This document shows, piece after piece, positions 11,274-21,835 of a stretch of 64,000 bases of DNA; position 1 is the first letter of the stretch; every line of letters starts with the position of its first letter. This DNA is from Trichaptum fuscoviolaceum (Eukaryota > Basidiomycota > Agaricomycetes > Hymenochaetales > Trichaptaceae): the NCBI GenBank assembly GCA_910574455.1, contig CAJSYZ010000003.1:2542001-2606000 (forward strand), given 5' to 3'. Below the pieces are notes generated by a model. That model saw nothing but the letters and a program-made list of their open reading frames with translations, searched no databases and had not been told where the DNA came from. The translations under genes were made by a program, and so were the position numbers.

Positions 11274-14200
11274 TTACTGTTGTTCGCGTTCCCGCCGCCT
11301 CTGCCGCTCGTGCAGCCGCGCCAGCCGACGCTCGAACCGCTCGACGACCAGCCCCAGCTCATCGTCGGCCACCCCGCACCAGCCCGCCGCGCGTCCCAGC
11401 ACCGTTGCGTAAGCATCCGGCAGCTTGCCCAGCACATCGTGGGCGCTATAAACAGCATACAGCTCGCCGGGGCCAACGCTCGACACGTTTGCACTCGCAC
11501 TCGCCGCTGGGCTGTCGTCGTCGATGACGCTCAGGCTAATGGCGGGCAAAACTCGCTCTTCTGGCAGTTCTCTTCTTATACTCCGACCGCCACCATCGCC
11601 CTCTGCATTATTTTCGGCTGCTTCTCCCCCTCCATCACGCCCACGCCCTTCTTCCACTCCTTCCCTTTGCAGTGGGAAGATCTCCACGGCTGCATTTCCT
11701 ATACCATCACGAACATCATTAGCGTTCGCATACAACCCGTAGTCACCTTTACTCACCAGCTTCTTCTTCATCGAAATGTGCACCTAATAACGCACGTTCG
11801 CAGAATTCCAAATACGCGTCAATGTCCGTCTCGTCCAAGGCACTGCACAGCCAAAAAGCCCAAGACAGAATTTGCAATTCGAGTCAGCACAGAAGTTTAC
11901 CCTTTGTGACCCTACAGCCACGCCAAAGCCTCACGATGAAAGCAACGTACGGTAGCGCTGACTCTGACGTCCCGAATGCTTCATTTTTCCGGCCTTTTAG
12001 TATTTCCGAGTCCGCAGCCTGCAGTTCGTGCAGGTGCGAGAGGTAGGCCTCGACACTGGGCATGTTGCATAGCGGGTCCCAGGCTCCTCTCGGTTGGCTG
12101 CCATAGTGTTACCGAACCATGTAGCGATATACCGATGCGCATCGCCATCAAAAATGAAGGCGAACAAATGAGAAAGAAGCACATCAGTCATTTGCGAGAG
12201 TTCATGAAATGTAATGAAATGAAATCAAGAGAACCGACTCCCCAAGCAACGCGCGCATATATACACATAACAAGACCACTCACAGATCAATCCTCCCATC
12301 GTTTAGTCCATAACATAACTTTAGCGCAACGACGCATACGGCAGCGAACCCGACCTCAGGAGGCACATTGTCGCTCATATGCTGGCCCGTATTCCGTGCA
12401 CCCTTCCTCGAGCGCGAACGGCTCGATTTGGAGGGGCTGGCGGACCGACTCCGGCTCTGGCTCGTACGTCTATTGTGAGCCGTGGTGTTGCGCAGTGACG
12501 AACCCGGCGGTGCGAGCACCGGGTTGAGTGTGAGGGGGAGCTCGAGGAACCGTGCAAGGGTCTTCGTCATCCCATAGAGTGTCGCTGTTGACAGCGCATT
12601 GAGTCAGTTAGCCTTTCGAGTACCATGCTGGATGGCCGCCAGAATAAACACAAATATGATTGTTGGCCTCCACGAGGACAGAATAACATATTGAACTATG
12701 TTCAATGAAACACAACGAAAAGAAGAACCAACACCAAGAACTCAAAACCAAAGAGCACACACCATTCCCACCCAGATGACGCACTGCGCGCCAGAGAACC
12801 GGCGCCGCATTCAACTCTGGTGTGAAGATCCCGTATTTTAGGAACGCCCCTCGTGCGAGCCGGGAGGTCAGCGTGTGCAGGAGGACGGTTGAGGGTGCGA
12901 ACTGGTGTGATGAGAAAGAGAAGTCAGATCATCACAGATAAAACATGAGAAAAAGATCGATCCGTCAGAGGGGGCTAGCTGCGAATACACAAGTCCGACA
13001 AAGGGGGGTGAAACAAGTTGGAAAAGTGCTGCGGTTCAGTTGGCGGCGATGTGACGAGCGGGAGAAGCGCAGTAACTGGTGCAGATCGTGTAGAAGCAAA
13101 TGCAAGAATAGAACGAAGTTGACGAAGAGGGGATGGGCAGGATTAACGAAGGGAAGGGTCGGCGTTATTCCACAGAAACCGAATCGAAAGGAAGTCGAGC
13201 AGAGATGCATAGGTACAGCTAACGCCAAATGGCACCGACAGACGCTCAGAAGTACTCACATGCGGAGAAAGCGCCTGCGTCATATGTTTTGTGAGGTGGC
13301 GGGTCAGCGAGGGGTTCAGGAGGCGTACGGATTCCAGGTACGGGAGTTGGTACGTCTCTATCAATCTAATGTAACAAACGGTAAGAAAGGCAGAATATCA
13401 GCCCTACAATGTGAAAAGGACAACTCGCCGAATAAAATCCTGATAGATGACCGGCACGCGCATCGTCCAGCAAGCGTACACGAGCACGGCGATCGTGCCC
13501 GCCGGCGTGTCGTCCCTCCGCCACGATGGTTTGCCCTTCTTCCTCGATCTCAGCTCAAGCTTGTCCTTGCCCTTGTCAACGTCCCTCGACCTGCCTTCTC
13601 TGTCATCACCCTCCTCCTCCGTTTCGCCTTCGTTCTCTTTAAGGAGATCCTGCAACTTAGGATCCAGTCCGGGATCGACGACGTTGTTTGTTTTGATTTC
13701 AGATTCATTCTCGCGATCCCGCGTACGAATGTCTGCTTCGGCCTCTGAGTCTTCGTTGCCTCTCACCGAGGCTGAGTCGGACTCGCTGTTCTCTGCAACC
13801 TCTCCGTCCACGCCCTCATTGTTCGCTGTGACACCTTCATCCGGACTATGATGTCCATCGTTGTCATCATCATCCTGATCTTTGGCAGCTTGTTCCTGCG
13901 ACCCGAACCCTCCTTGTTCCTGCGCATACAAGTACGGCTCCGGACTCGGCGGGGTGAGCAAGAGGCTGAGGTGAAGGGCCCAAGAGTCTCTGCAAATAGC
14001 CTATGCAACAATGAACGTTCAGCATACTAGCAAATAGTAAATACATATGCTCACCTCGAACTCAATTGGCAGACCCCATAGCTCGCGCAACGTTTGGATC
14101 TGCAAACGTAGGATCATCTGCAGACATTGGAAGTAATGATATCTGGCTCTTTCGCCATGGTATACTTATTATGACCGAATTCGCGACGCATGCAGAGAAA

Positions 14201-14546
14201 GCAAAACGCAGGTCAGCAATTGGCTCGTCGTTATCACAGGCAAAGCAATTAAAGAGTAGATCATGGCTTACATATAGGATTAGCCTTGCTTTTCTTCTCT
14301 TTCCTCTGCCTCGTTGACCGGATTGTTCGTTTCCTCACCGCATGCGTCCCGCCGTCTGTCCTATCATTCGTCTCTGTCCTGTACTCCTGTATAAGAATTC
14401 ATATAATAAGGCTATTTGTGACTTCATGTTAGCCAGTCGGGGAAAGAACAAACCTCCAAGACGTGTCCATGATCGCACGTTAGTACCCCGTTCGAGCTCT
14501 TCTCCAACTTTCTCGACCTGCATACTGGACAACGACGTTTTGCCAT
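11274..14546 (-). CDS. RRN7: RNA polymerase I core factor subunit Rrn7 (TFIIB-like)
   Basis: Part of the core factor that recruits Pol I to rDNA promoters; TAF1B in animals. Ten exons: 14546-14454, 14386-14272, 14164-14055, 14000-13429, 13365-13260, 12901-12763, 12584-12284, 12097-11951, 11842-11757, 11698-11274, in total 2094 nt (697 residues) with the frame closed. The N-terminus is a zinc ribbon: RRCPVCRSRK and then LTCDHGHVLEEYR (two Cys pairs, one with Cys-x2-His). A basic linker leads to YHGERARYHYFQCLQMILR and ELWGLPIEFE, typical of the first cyclin fold, followed by AICRDSWALHLSLL, an acidic insert, then GTIAVLVYACWTMRVPVIYQ with LIETYQLPYLESVRLLNP, and FAAVCVVALKLCYGLNDG. The C-terminus ends WCGVADDELGLVVERFERRL. 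The ATG at 14546 has an in-frame stop just upstream. The intron 13428-13366 begins with GC. Confidence 0.93.
13366..13428 (-). other. GC-AG intron in RRN7
   Basis: The donor reads CG then GCGAGT (13428-13423), the acceptor ATTAG ends at 13366. Only this choice joins DFIR to LIETYQLPYLES; a GT donor three codon bases further leaves the downstream exon in a frame that loses the conserved sequence. The full exon set then sums to a multiple of three. Confidence 0.75.
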
Positions 14547-16588
14547 CGAGCTCAATCAATCATTGGTCCCAAGCCGCTGAGGATTGCTCGTCGTTAAATC
14601 TTTTGCGCTCTCGCTTGCGTCCGTACGTTGGAGATGGTGGAGGATGGTGGTGGTTGAAGGTTAAAAGCGTATTCTCTTTTCGGACGCCGTCGATCATCAC
14701 AGTCCATTTTCCCGTAAATGGCGGAACTGCGTGGTATTTTATCGTCTTCACTGCAGTCGTTTTGTACATATTTTACCCCACACAGGGCCCTGTCCTGCTG
14801 CAGGCGAGATAAGAACTCAAGGGACAAGGAACCAGAGCGGGTCCGATAGAGCACTTGCACTAGTATTGTATCTTATCTTCAAGATATTCAGCATGCACTA
14901 GAAGTTCCAGGGGAGGTGCGGCGATAAGTAAACTCTAATAAGACGATAGAAGCACGATATGTTATCTGCGCAGATGGGTCGGTGCAGGTACGTTACGTTG
15001 GTGGATGCAACCCGGGTCAATAAAAGGCGGTCCGAGTAGAATGTCGTCGGTATCTCTCATGTCGGCCATGATAGTACGAACAGCCACCGGATCAATTACA
15101 TCGTATCTTATCTACTCACAACATCCTGAAGAACTGTTCCGTATTTGATTGATGGAGTTATCTTTTTATGTCGATCGGGTTGTTAGTGTTCGGCAATCCA
15201 TCATATGCACAAGACAGCATGGGGACGCACCGTGGATTCCGTTCAGGCAGCCATCCGCTCAAGTCCTTCACGGATGAAAGGGCGCTTCGGTAGTCCAATG
15301 AATCAATTCCATGGGTTTTGAATCATCTCAGCATGCTAAGAGGCGGCATTCTTCCATTATTTCTAGATCCGAGATGCAAAAGAGTATATCACTCGGATCC
15401 ACCGTATGACATATGCACGTATGGACTTAGGACACCCCAAGCAAGTGCAATGTGTGAGTGTTTCAAATTTTGCCCGTAATTATTCTCGACCCACAATAAC
15501 CGAATACGTGTCGCGTCATTCTTCAACGAATTGGCATAAGTTCCTTGTGAGCAATGATGGAACATCTCGCGAGAGCGAACAGTGGTGGATGGCAGGTTGT
15601 GTTCCACGAGCAGCGCATTAGATGAATCGTGCAAGAGGGTGAACTCATGTGAGACGGCCATCGCAGAGGTCTAAAGACTGAAGATCGTCGCTGAACACGC
15701 GGCACGAACCTGCAGATCGACACTAGGGACAAGGTCAAGAAATTTTAAGATGGCGCAACTGCAGACCTCTCATTCGCCCGGGGGGCTCAAGGCGGAGTAT
15801 GGTACTGCTCGGAACCAGATCGCGTATGAAATACGACACCATGGTATGGTTGCATCGGCGCCGACGGGCACTATGCAAACATCTTGCGATGAGTCTAATT
15901 TGCCTCCGAACAGGTCACGAGAGTTCGAAGAGATACGCAGAATACAAACGGTCCGTAGGACTGTTTGCAGACGTCAAAGTGCATCAGAGAATTGTATTGA
16001 GCTAGTCCAGAGACCGAAAGGCATCCGATAGACTCGTGAAACTGAGACACATCAACAGGAATAGAGGTAAGATCCAGGGCCATCGAGCACATTACGCTAC
16101 CTGAGTAGAACTCCATTGCGAAATGGGGGCGATGCGGCGTAGCGGGCACAAGGAGGAATCTGGAGCTCCGGGAGACATACACACATTGGCACGAGATGAA
16201 TATAAACAGTGCTTTCGGCCGACCTGCCGGCCAGCGCTTTCCATCTCGCGTCCGTTGATTATAGGATATAAATCATCACTATATTCAACTATGAGTGTTG
16301 ACAGACAGAGAAAGCAAAAGCTAAGATATTGAGGAAGTAAAGCAGCAGATAGACGGACGTTGAGGTTGTCAACAACAGAGAGAGAGAGCCCTGACGCGTA
16401 TTGATAAGAGCTGACATAAGCGGCCAAGGCTGGATTTATGCTGAAAGTGGTGCCTACCCTTATCTGCCAATGGGAAATAGCCGATATAAACACGAGACAA
16501 CAGGTAATTAAGCGCTTTAAATACTTCATCGCACTTCAATCCTATCCATCACCGTCTTGCACTCTCCTCGCCGCCGTTCTCCTTCATA
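14547..16588. other. Gene-free 2 kb between RRN7 and glutamine synthetase
   Basis: Divergent spacer. No reading frame in it shows a domain, and the longest (145 codons, minus strand, 16092-16529) runs through the likely glutamine synthetase promoter. It contains several GATA-factor type hexamers: CTTATC at 14872-14877, GATAAG at 14923-14928, CTTATC at 15107-15112, GATAAG at 16403-16408 and CTTATC at 16459-16464. No tRNA fold or transposon terminal repeat was found by eye. Confidence 0.5.
16403..16523 (+). promoter_or_regulatory. Glutamine synthetase promoter: GATA sites, CCAAT and TATA-like box
   Basis: GATAAG at 16403-16408 and CTTATC at 16459-16464 match the binding core of fungal nitrogen GATA factors (AreA/NIT2 type). 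CCAAT is at 16467-16471, and TTTAAATA at 16516-16523 sits 66 bp before the start codon. A pyrimidine-rich leader follows up to 16587. Control by nitrogen supply is inferred from the sites and the gene they precede. Confidence 0.5.
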
Positions 16589-17925
16589 ATGTCTACAGGC
16601 TACGTCTACAAACCCGAGCTCCTTGCTCCCTACCTTGCCCTTCCTCAAGGCGAGAAGGTTCAGGCCGAATGTATGCGCTTTTTGGGGTACTTAGTCTTTG
16701 ATATGAAGCGCTAACAGCTTTGATGCATAGATGTCTGGATTGATGGAGATGGCGAGCTCCGGTCGAAGACAACGGCAAGTATTCAACTCGGTTATAGCGC
16801 TTAGGCACTCGAATGCTGCTTGCGCTCCTAATGGATTGTCGTGTTGACCTGTGAATGCCACAGACTGTCGACAAGAAGGTCACCAACATCAGCGAGCTCC
16901 GTCAGTGGGACTTTGACGGTTCCTCGACGAACCAGGCTTCCGGCCATGATTCCGATGTCTACCTTCGTCCTGCTGCGATCTTCAAAGATCCTTTCCGTGG
17001 CGGTGACAATATTCTGGTTATGGCAGAGACGTACAATAACGACGGCACTCCTAATAAGACCAACCACCGCGCTAAAGCAGTGAAGATCATGGAGCAGGCA
17101 AAGGACCAGGTTCCCTGGTTTGGTCTTGAGCAGGAGTATACTTTGATGGGCATGGATGGACGACCATTCGGATGGCCAGCCGGTGGTTTTCCCGGGCCTC
17201 AGGGGCCGTACTATTGCGGTGCTGGTAAGAGTTTCTCCGAACTTATCCGGGTGGCCGTATGAATTCGTCTGTTAATTTTCTCTTACAGGTGCTGGCAAGG
17301 TCTATGCTCGTGACCTGATCGAGGCCCACTATCGATCATGTCTTTACGCTGGTGTCAACATCTCCGGTATCAACGCTGAGGTCATGCCTTCTCAGTGGGA
17401 GTTCCAGGTTGGCCCGTGCGAGGGTATTGATATGGGCGACCACCTTTGGATGGCTCGTTACCTGCTTGTCCGCATTGCCGAGCAATGGGGAGTAAAGGTA
17501 TCCTTCCACCCGAAGCCCCTTCCGGGTGACTGGAATGGTGCCGGGTGCCACACCAACTACTCCACGAAGGCGATGCGCGAGCCGGGTGGAATGGAGGCCA
17601 TCAAAGCTGCAGTTGAGAAGCTGTCCAAGCGCCACAACGAACACATCGCTGTATACGGCGAGGACAATGAACTTCGTCTCACTGGTCGTCACGAGACCGG
17701 TCACATTTCCCAATTCTCCTCTGGCGTGGCCAACCGCGGCGCTTCGATCCGTATCCCTCGCCATGTTGCCACCAAGGGCTATGGCTACCTTGAGGACAGG
17801 CGCCCAGCGTCTAATATTGGTGAGTTTGGTTTAACCGTTATACATCTTTTCAAAAATTAACACTCAATTATTCAGACCCTTACCTCGTCACCGGCATTGT
17901 TGTGGAGACTACTTGCTTGCTTTGA
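16589..17925 (+). CDS. Glutamine synthetase (eukaryotic GSII type)
   Basis: Joins ammonia to glutamate using ATP in the cytosol; the main ammonium-assimilating enzyme. Five exons: 16589-16670, 16731-16774, 16864-17224, 17289-17819, 17876-17925, in total 1068 nt (355 residues), the usual GSII length. The N-terminal beta-grasp domain includes [14 protein letters not shown] and [11 protein letters not shown] (the Asp latch region). The catalytic domain shows [10 protein letters not shown] (metal-binding Glu pair), [34 protein letters not shown], the ATP-binding [14 protein letters not shown], and a C-terminal block with [20 protein letters not shown], followed by RIPRH and [19 protein letters not shown]. 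All expected active-site segments are present. The second exon is only 44 nt and is followed by a GC-AG intron. Confidence 0.97.
16775..16863 (+). other. GC-AG intron in glutamine synthetase
   Basis: Exon 2 ends at 16774 (codon ACG) and the intron opens with GCAAGT, the standard form of the rare GC donor. The acceptor CCACAG ends at 16863. Using the next GT shifts the frame and loses the conserved TVDKKVTNI and WDFDGSS block, so the GC donor is needed. Confidence 0.82.
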
Positions 17926-18276
17926 AGTTACTAATAACTGTTTGTATACTATGAGGGGTTGTTACTAGAAACGATATATTGGACCAATCTGCTTTCTATC
18001 GTCGCATCAAAAGAAAATAAACTCTGTGGAATATATGCTCCTTTTCTCATGATAGACTATCGGTTAGGAGGGATGCTTCTGGATCTGCATAAAGCTTGTT
18101 AAGCTTCGAAGACTGTCGCGGGGTACAGGCACAAATGGTGATAATTGTCGGCGTTTTCTGCGGCCGGATTTAAGAGAAATTTTATTTGGCCTGAGACACT
18201 GTAACTTCGTGCCGCGCGACGCGTCTGGCGTTTAATTAGTAAACATCGTCACTCTCACTACTTCGTCCACTAAATA
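17926..18276. other. Spacer after glutamine synthetase
   Basis: 351 bp with the 3' UTR of glutamine synthetase and the promoter of the next plus-strand gene. Nothing else is seen. Confidence 0.4.
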
Positions 18277-19760
18277 ATGTCAAAAAAACCGGATATCAAG
18301 CTTCAATTGCCAGCCTTTTTGAAGGTGCTAGCAAATGCGGAGATGCCGATGTCGAGGGCCATGGCCTTTGCAGCGAAAGTGTAAGCAGCGCACCTTTCCA
18401 CCTTGCCTTGAATGAGCTTATAGTACTGACTTGGATGCATGTCTGTTCTGAATGCATTCAGATATAAGACACACAATACACCGTCTGAGCTCGGCAAGCT
18501 TACGGACGAGCAATTACGGGTTATGGGTGTAGAGAGTAAGGAAGATAGGAAGATAGCGTTGGCGGCGTTCAAGAAGGCTGGATATAAGCCTGCAGTCCGG
18601 GATCCCGTCGGTGCAAACGCCGTTGCTGGACCTTCGAAATTGAGCTCGGTGAGCCACTAGATGTTTGCTAGTCTTTTTGGACTATGAATCTAAATGTATA
18701 GGGATAGAAAACATCACCGGCCAAGAAGAGAAAAAGGTCAGATAATACTGTGAACGAGCTGCTTCCGCCAGGCCCGCCGGTGCCCGGAAATTATGGGTTC
18801 AATGAAGTCCTGGATGAAGAGGTATGTCCCTTGACAGAATCACTAAGACGAGTTTGCTGATTGTCGCGTCGGCAGGTTTTGAAGACGAAGTCGGCGGTTG
18901 TTAACCGTGCACCGGTCATGACAGCCTGGGCGACAGTGGTTGCAGAGCGCTTGGGCTTCAAGCGGGAAGAGGCTCTGAGCATAGGTAAGACTGTGTCTCC
19001 ATGCTCATTCATATTCTCACTAACACAGAGACATTATAAACAATTAGCTTCTGCATATACAGAAATGAATGCAATATCGAAAGGAGTGGCCATAGGTTTG
19101 TTCAGTCAGAGCGAGGCGAAGGGAATTGAGTTAGCCAAGGGCGAATCACAACCATATGTAGATCTCATGGGCAGACGGTGTGTACGCCTACTACGATGTT
19201 GTCCTGCACATTCTAACTTAAACTTGTTCGTCTTAGAATGTACGTACGGAGTTGACGTCTGCTCGGGCAATGCTAACAAGTCGATTAGACCGGTATATAC
19301 CGCACAGTCAGGCGACTACCGCGCCCTCGTCAAGGGTGAACCTGTGGACCCCTCAATACCCTACACATACATCACCCGCTCCTTCCGACAGACACTGCCA
19401 TTTGTCATCGGCTCGATGCGCCTGCTTGCGGAGACGTACGAGCCAGCAGAGCTCAACGCACAGGCATACGGGCTTTACATGGACTTCAGACCGGATGTGG
19501 AGAGCGGGAAGAAAGGCTGGGGCGAGCGGGCAGAGATTTTATGCAAGGATATCTTGAAGTTCAGGAAAGTTAGGCCGAAGGTGGAAGCTGAAGCGATATG
19601 GGGAGGCAATAGCGTTGAGGTAGCTGGAGTTACAAGATCAGAGGATTCAGACAAGGAACCGCCAGGAAAGAAAGCGAAGAGTATGTCTGTGGAAGATTAC
19701 GAAGCGGCTCTGGACGCGTCAACAAATTACGACGACCTGAAATTCGATGATGATTTCTGA
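18277..19760 (+). CDS. SAM-like domain protein, conserved but unknown
   Basis: Exons start 18277-18380, 18462-18648, 18708-18821, then 18876 onward with further introns at about 18985 and between 19179 and 19289. The frames join cleanly. The N-terminal 75 residues are helical with a SAM-like pattern (FLKVLANAEMPMSRAMAFAA, THNTPSELGKLTDEQLRVMG, ESKEDRKIALAAFKKAGYK). A nuclear-localisation-like PAKKRKR follows. The second half is an ordered domain: VVNRAPVMTAWATVVAERLG, EALSIASAYTEMNAISKGVA, GLFSQSEAKGIELAKG, then IPYTYITRSFRQTLPFVIG and FRPDVESGKKGWGERAEILC. The C-terminus is acidic (NYDDLKFDDDF). I know no function for this family. The layout (protein-interaction domain, nuclear signal, folded domain) suggests a nuclear role, which is inference. 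Confidence 0.75.
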
Positions 19761-19900
19761 AAAGGTATCAGATAGCAGCACGTCAACTGAAGTGCACAGA
19801 CATGCTAAGAAGTATGATGTACGGATGGCATTACCCATTCTCTATGTACATCGTAGGTTTTTTACAGGAGCGAAAATGGCCGCCTCTGTTAGTCTAGAGT

Positions 19901-21477
19901 CTAGAGTTTCTTAATGATCTCTGCGGTGAATTCAGAAGTCGTTGCAGATCCTAGATGTGTTGATTTGGCGGATAAGTAATGTGGAAGAACTCGATACAAT
20001 TTTACCCACCTGACAAGTCAGCAGTCTTAACCTTGCCCTCATTGATCGTGTCGAATGTCGCGCTTGCGATCTTATTCGCGAGATGGTCGAGGCTGAAGTT
20101 TGTAAGAAGTCAGATTTAGTTCAACAGGCAGTAGTGCGGAGGCGACCCGTACCCAAGGTGACGGAGCATCATAGTCGCGCTGAGGATCATGGCAGTTGGA
20201 TTCGCCTTATTTGTACCCATGAGATCCTTAGCAACATGACGACAACCAGGTTCAAAAAGCGCATATTCCTGTGGACGACACGTGTAATCAGCTCAGAAGG
20301 GGGCTAGTGAAAGGCTTTCCTCAAAGGACTTACTCGGCCAACGTTGCAGCCAGGAACAATGCCGGGACCGCCGACAAGTGCGGCGCCGATGTTGGAAACG
20401 ATAGCACCGTACAAGTTAGGCATGACCATGACATCGAATTGACCAGGCTTCGCGACAAGCTGCATCGAACTGGACGGGCTCAGTCAGGATAAAAACATAA
20501 CAGACTGTCCACTTACGTGTTGTCAACGATCATGTCATTGTAGGCAATCCCTGAGCTCTTGTACTCCTCTCCGACTCGGCGGAAAGTGTTAAGGAAAAGA
20601 CCGTCACCGAGTTTCATGATGTTCGCCTTGTGCACGCAGGTCACTTTCTACAGCCACAAAAATTTACGTCTCAGGACTGAAAATTCGAACAAGTGATAAT
20701 TGCAAACCTTGCGGTTGTTCTTCAATGCGAAGTCGAAGGCAAACCGTGCGATACGTTCAGCCTTCGCTCTTGTCGACACCTTCAAGCTTTCAACAACGCC
20801 AGGATAACTCTGGTGCTCGAGGCCGGAGTATTCACCCTCCGTGTTCTCTCGGATGATGGCAAAGTCAACGTTGTCGTGGCGCGTCGGAACACCAGGCAGG
20901 GATTTACAAAGGACAACCGATGCGTAGATGTCCAGTTGCTGCCTCATTGCGACGTTCCATGAGATATGACCAGTAGTGGAGATTGGGGTGAAGAGAATGC
21001 CCTTGAGGCCGACGCGATTGCGCTTCAAGCTATCCATTGCCTGCCTGAACAGCTCCTCGCCCGTCGAAGACATTCCCGAAACGTTGTACTGGTCCCATTC
21101 GATGGGTGCGTTAACGGCCTCAAAAATCTCCTTCACCGAGTCGGTGATTTCTGCACCAACACCATCACCCGGGATGAGGGTCACCTAAAGGCTGCATAAG
21201 ATAAAGTGGATGAAGTAGACTGAACACGTACCGTGTAAACACCTCCATACTTTGTAGGTTGCTATCCCAGAAAGTACGTTCAGAAACCACAAAACACTCT
21301 AACTCTTTGACGGTTCATCTCACTCTCTGGGTGACTTTCGGAAATCCAGCCGAAAGTGTTGTAGCATAGCGCTAAAATGAGCCACAAATTAATATTTATA
21401 TGAACTTCAAGGCAACCAGGACTTACTGCCTGAGCTGATGCCGAGCGCGCGGCTGCGGTGACGGCGGAGCGCAACAT
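19901..21477 (-). CDS. IDH1: NAD-dependent isocitrate dehydrogenase subunit 1, mitochondrial
   Basis: Regulatory-type subunit of the mitochondrial enzyme that turns isocitrate into 2-oxoglutarate in the citric acid cycle. The ATG at 21477 opens a presequence rich in A, S and R ([17 protein letters not shown]). After introns come [71 protein letters not shown] with [20 protein letters not shown], then [65 protein letters not shown] and [18 protein letters not shown]. The block around [13 protein letters not shown] resembles yeast Idh1 rather than the catalytic Idh2. The C-terminus is [12 protein letters not shown]. At least six short introns. It is divergent from the hydrolase gene at 21836. 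Confidence 0.93.
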
Positions 21478-21835
21478 GAGAAAGGGAGGAGGAGGAGACA
21501 GTCGAGGACGAAGGAGAGGAAGAAACCGGGAAAAGTTGATGAACAAAATTGAAGGCCGACGTGCAGCGATGATGCGAATGACACTTGGTCACCGCACGTG
21601 GGGGTGACTAAGCGGCTTCTCTTCCGAGAGCACTGCTTATTTCCGAAATAGGCAGGGAAAATCATAAGCCAGAGACACCATACCATGACGCGAATTTTGG
21701 CTCGAGAACTGGTTTTGTTATGACCACGTCGAGGCTGGCATCATTAACTCTTACCGCCGTCACCGTGGTGGGCATCTTGGTTTCTTCATCTCCTGCTTTC
21801 TAGTTCTTGTATATTCCTTTCTCTGATACAGCAGT
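21478..21835. promoter_or_regulatory. Divergent spacer, IDH1 and membrane hydrolase
   Basis: 358 bp between two start codons facing away from each other, so it holds both promoters. No TATA box or other clear site was recognised. Confidence 0.4.

Noticed and set aside
12945..13748. 267-codon open frame on the plus strand inside RRN7
   Set aside because: Antisense to RRN7 exons and introns that close into one clean 697-residue protein. Its translation is basic low-complexity without a domain.
16092..16529. 145-codon minus-strand frame before glutamine synthetase
   Set aside because: Covers the GATA, CCAAT and TATA-like sites of the glutamine synthetase promoter and has no recognisable domain.
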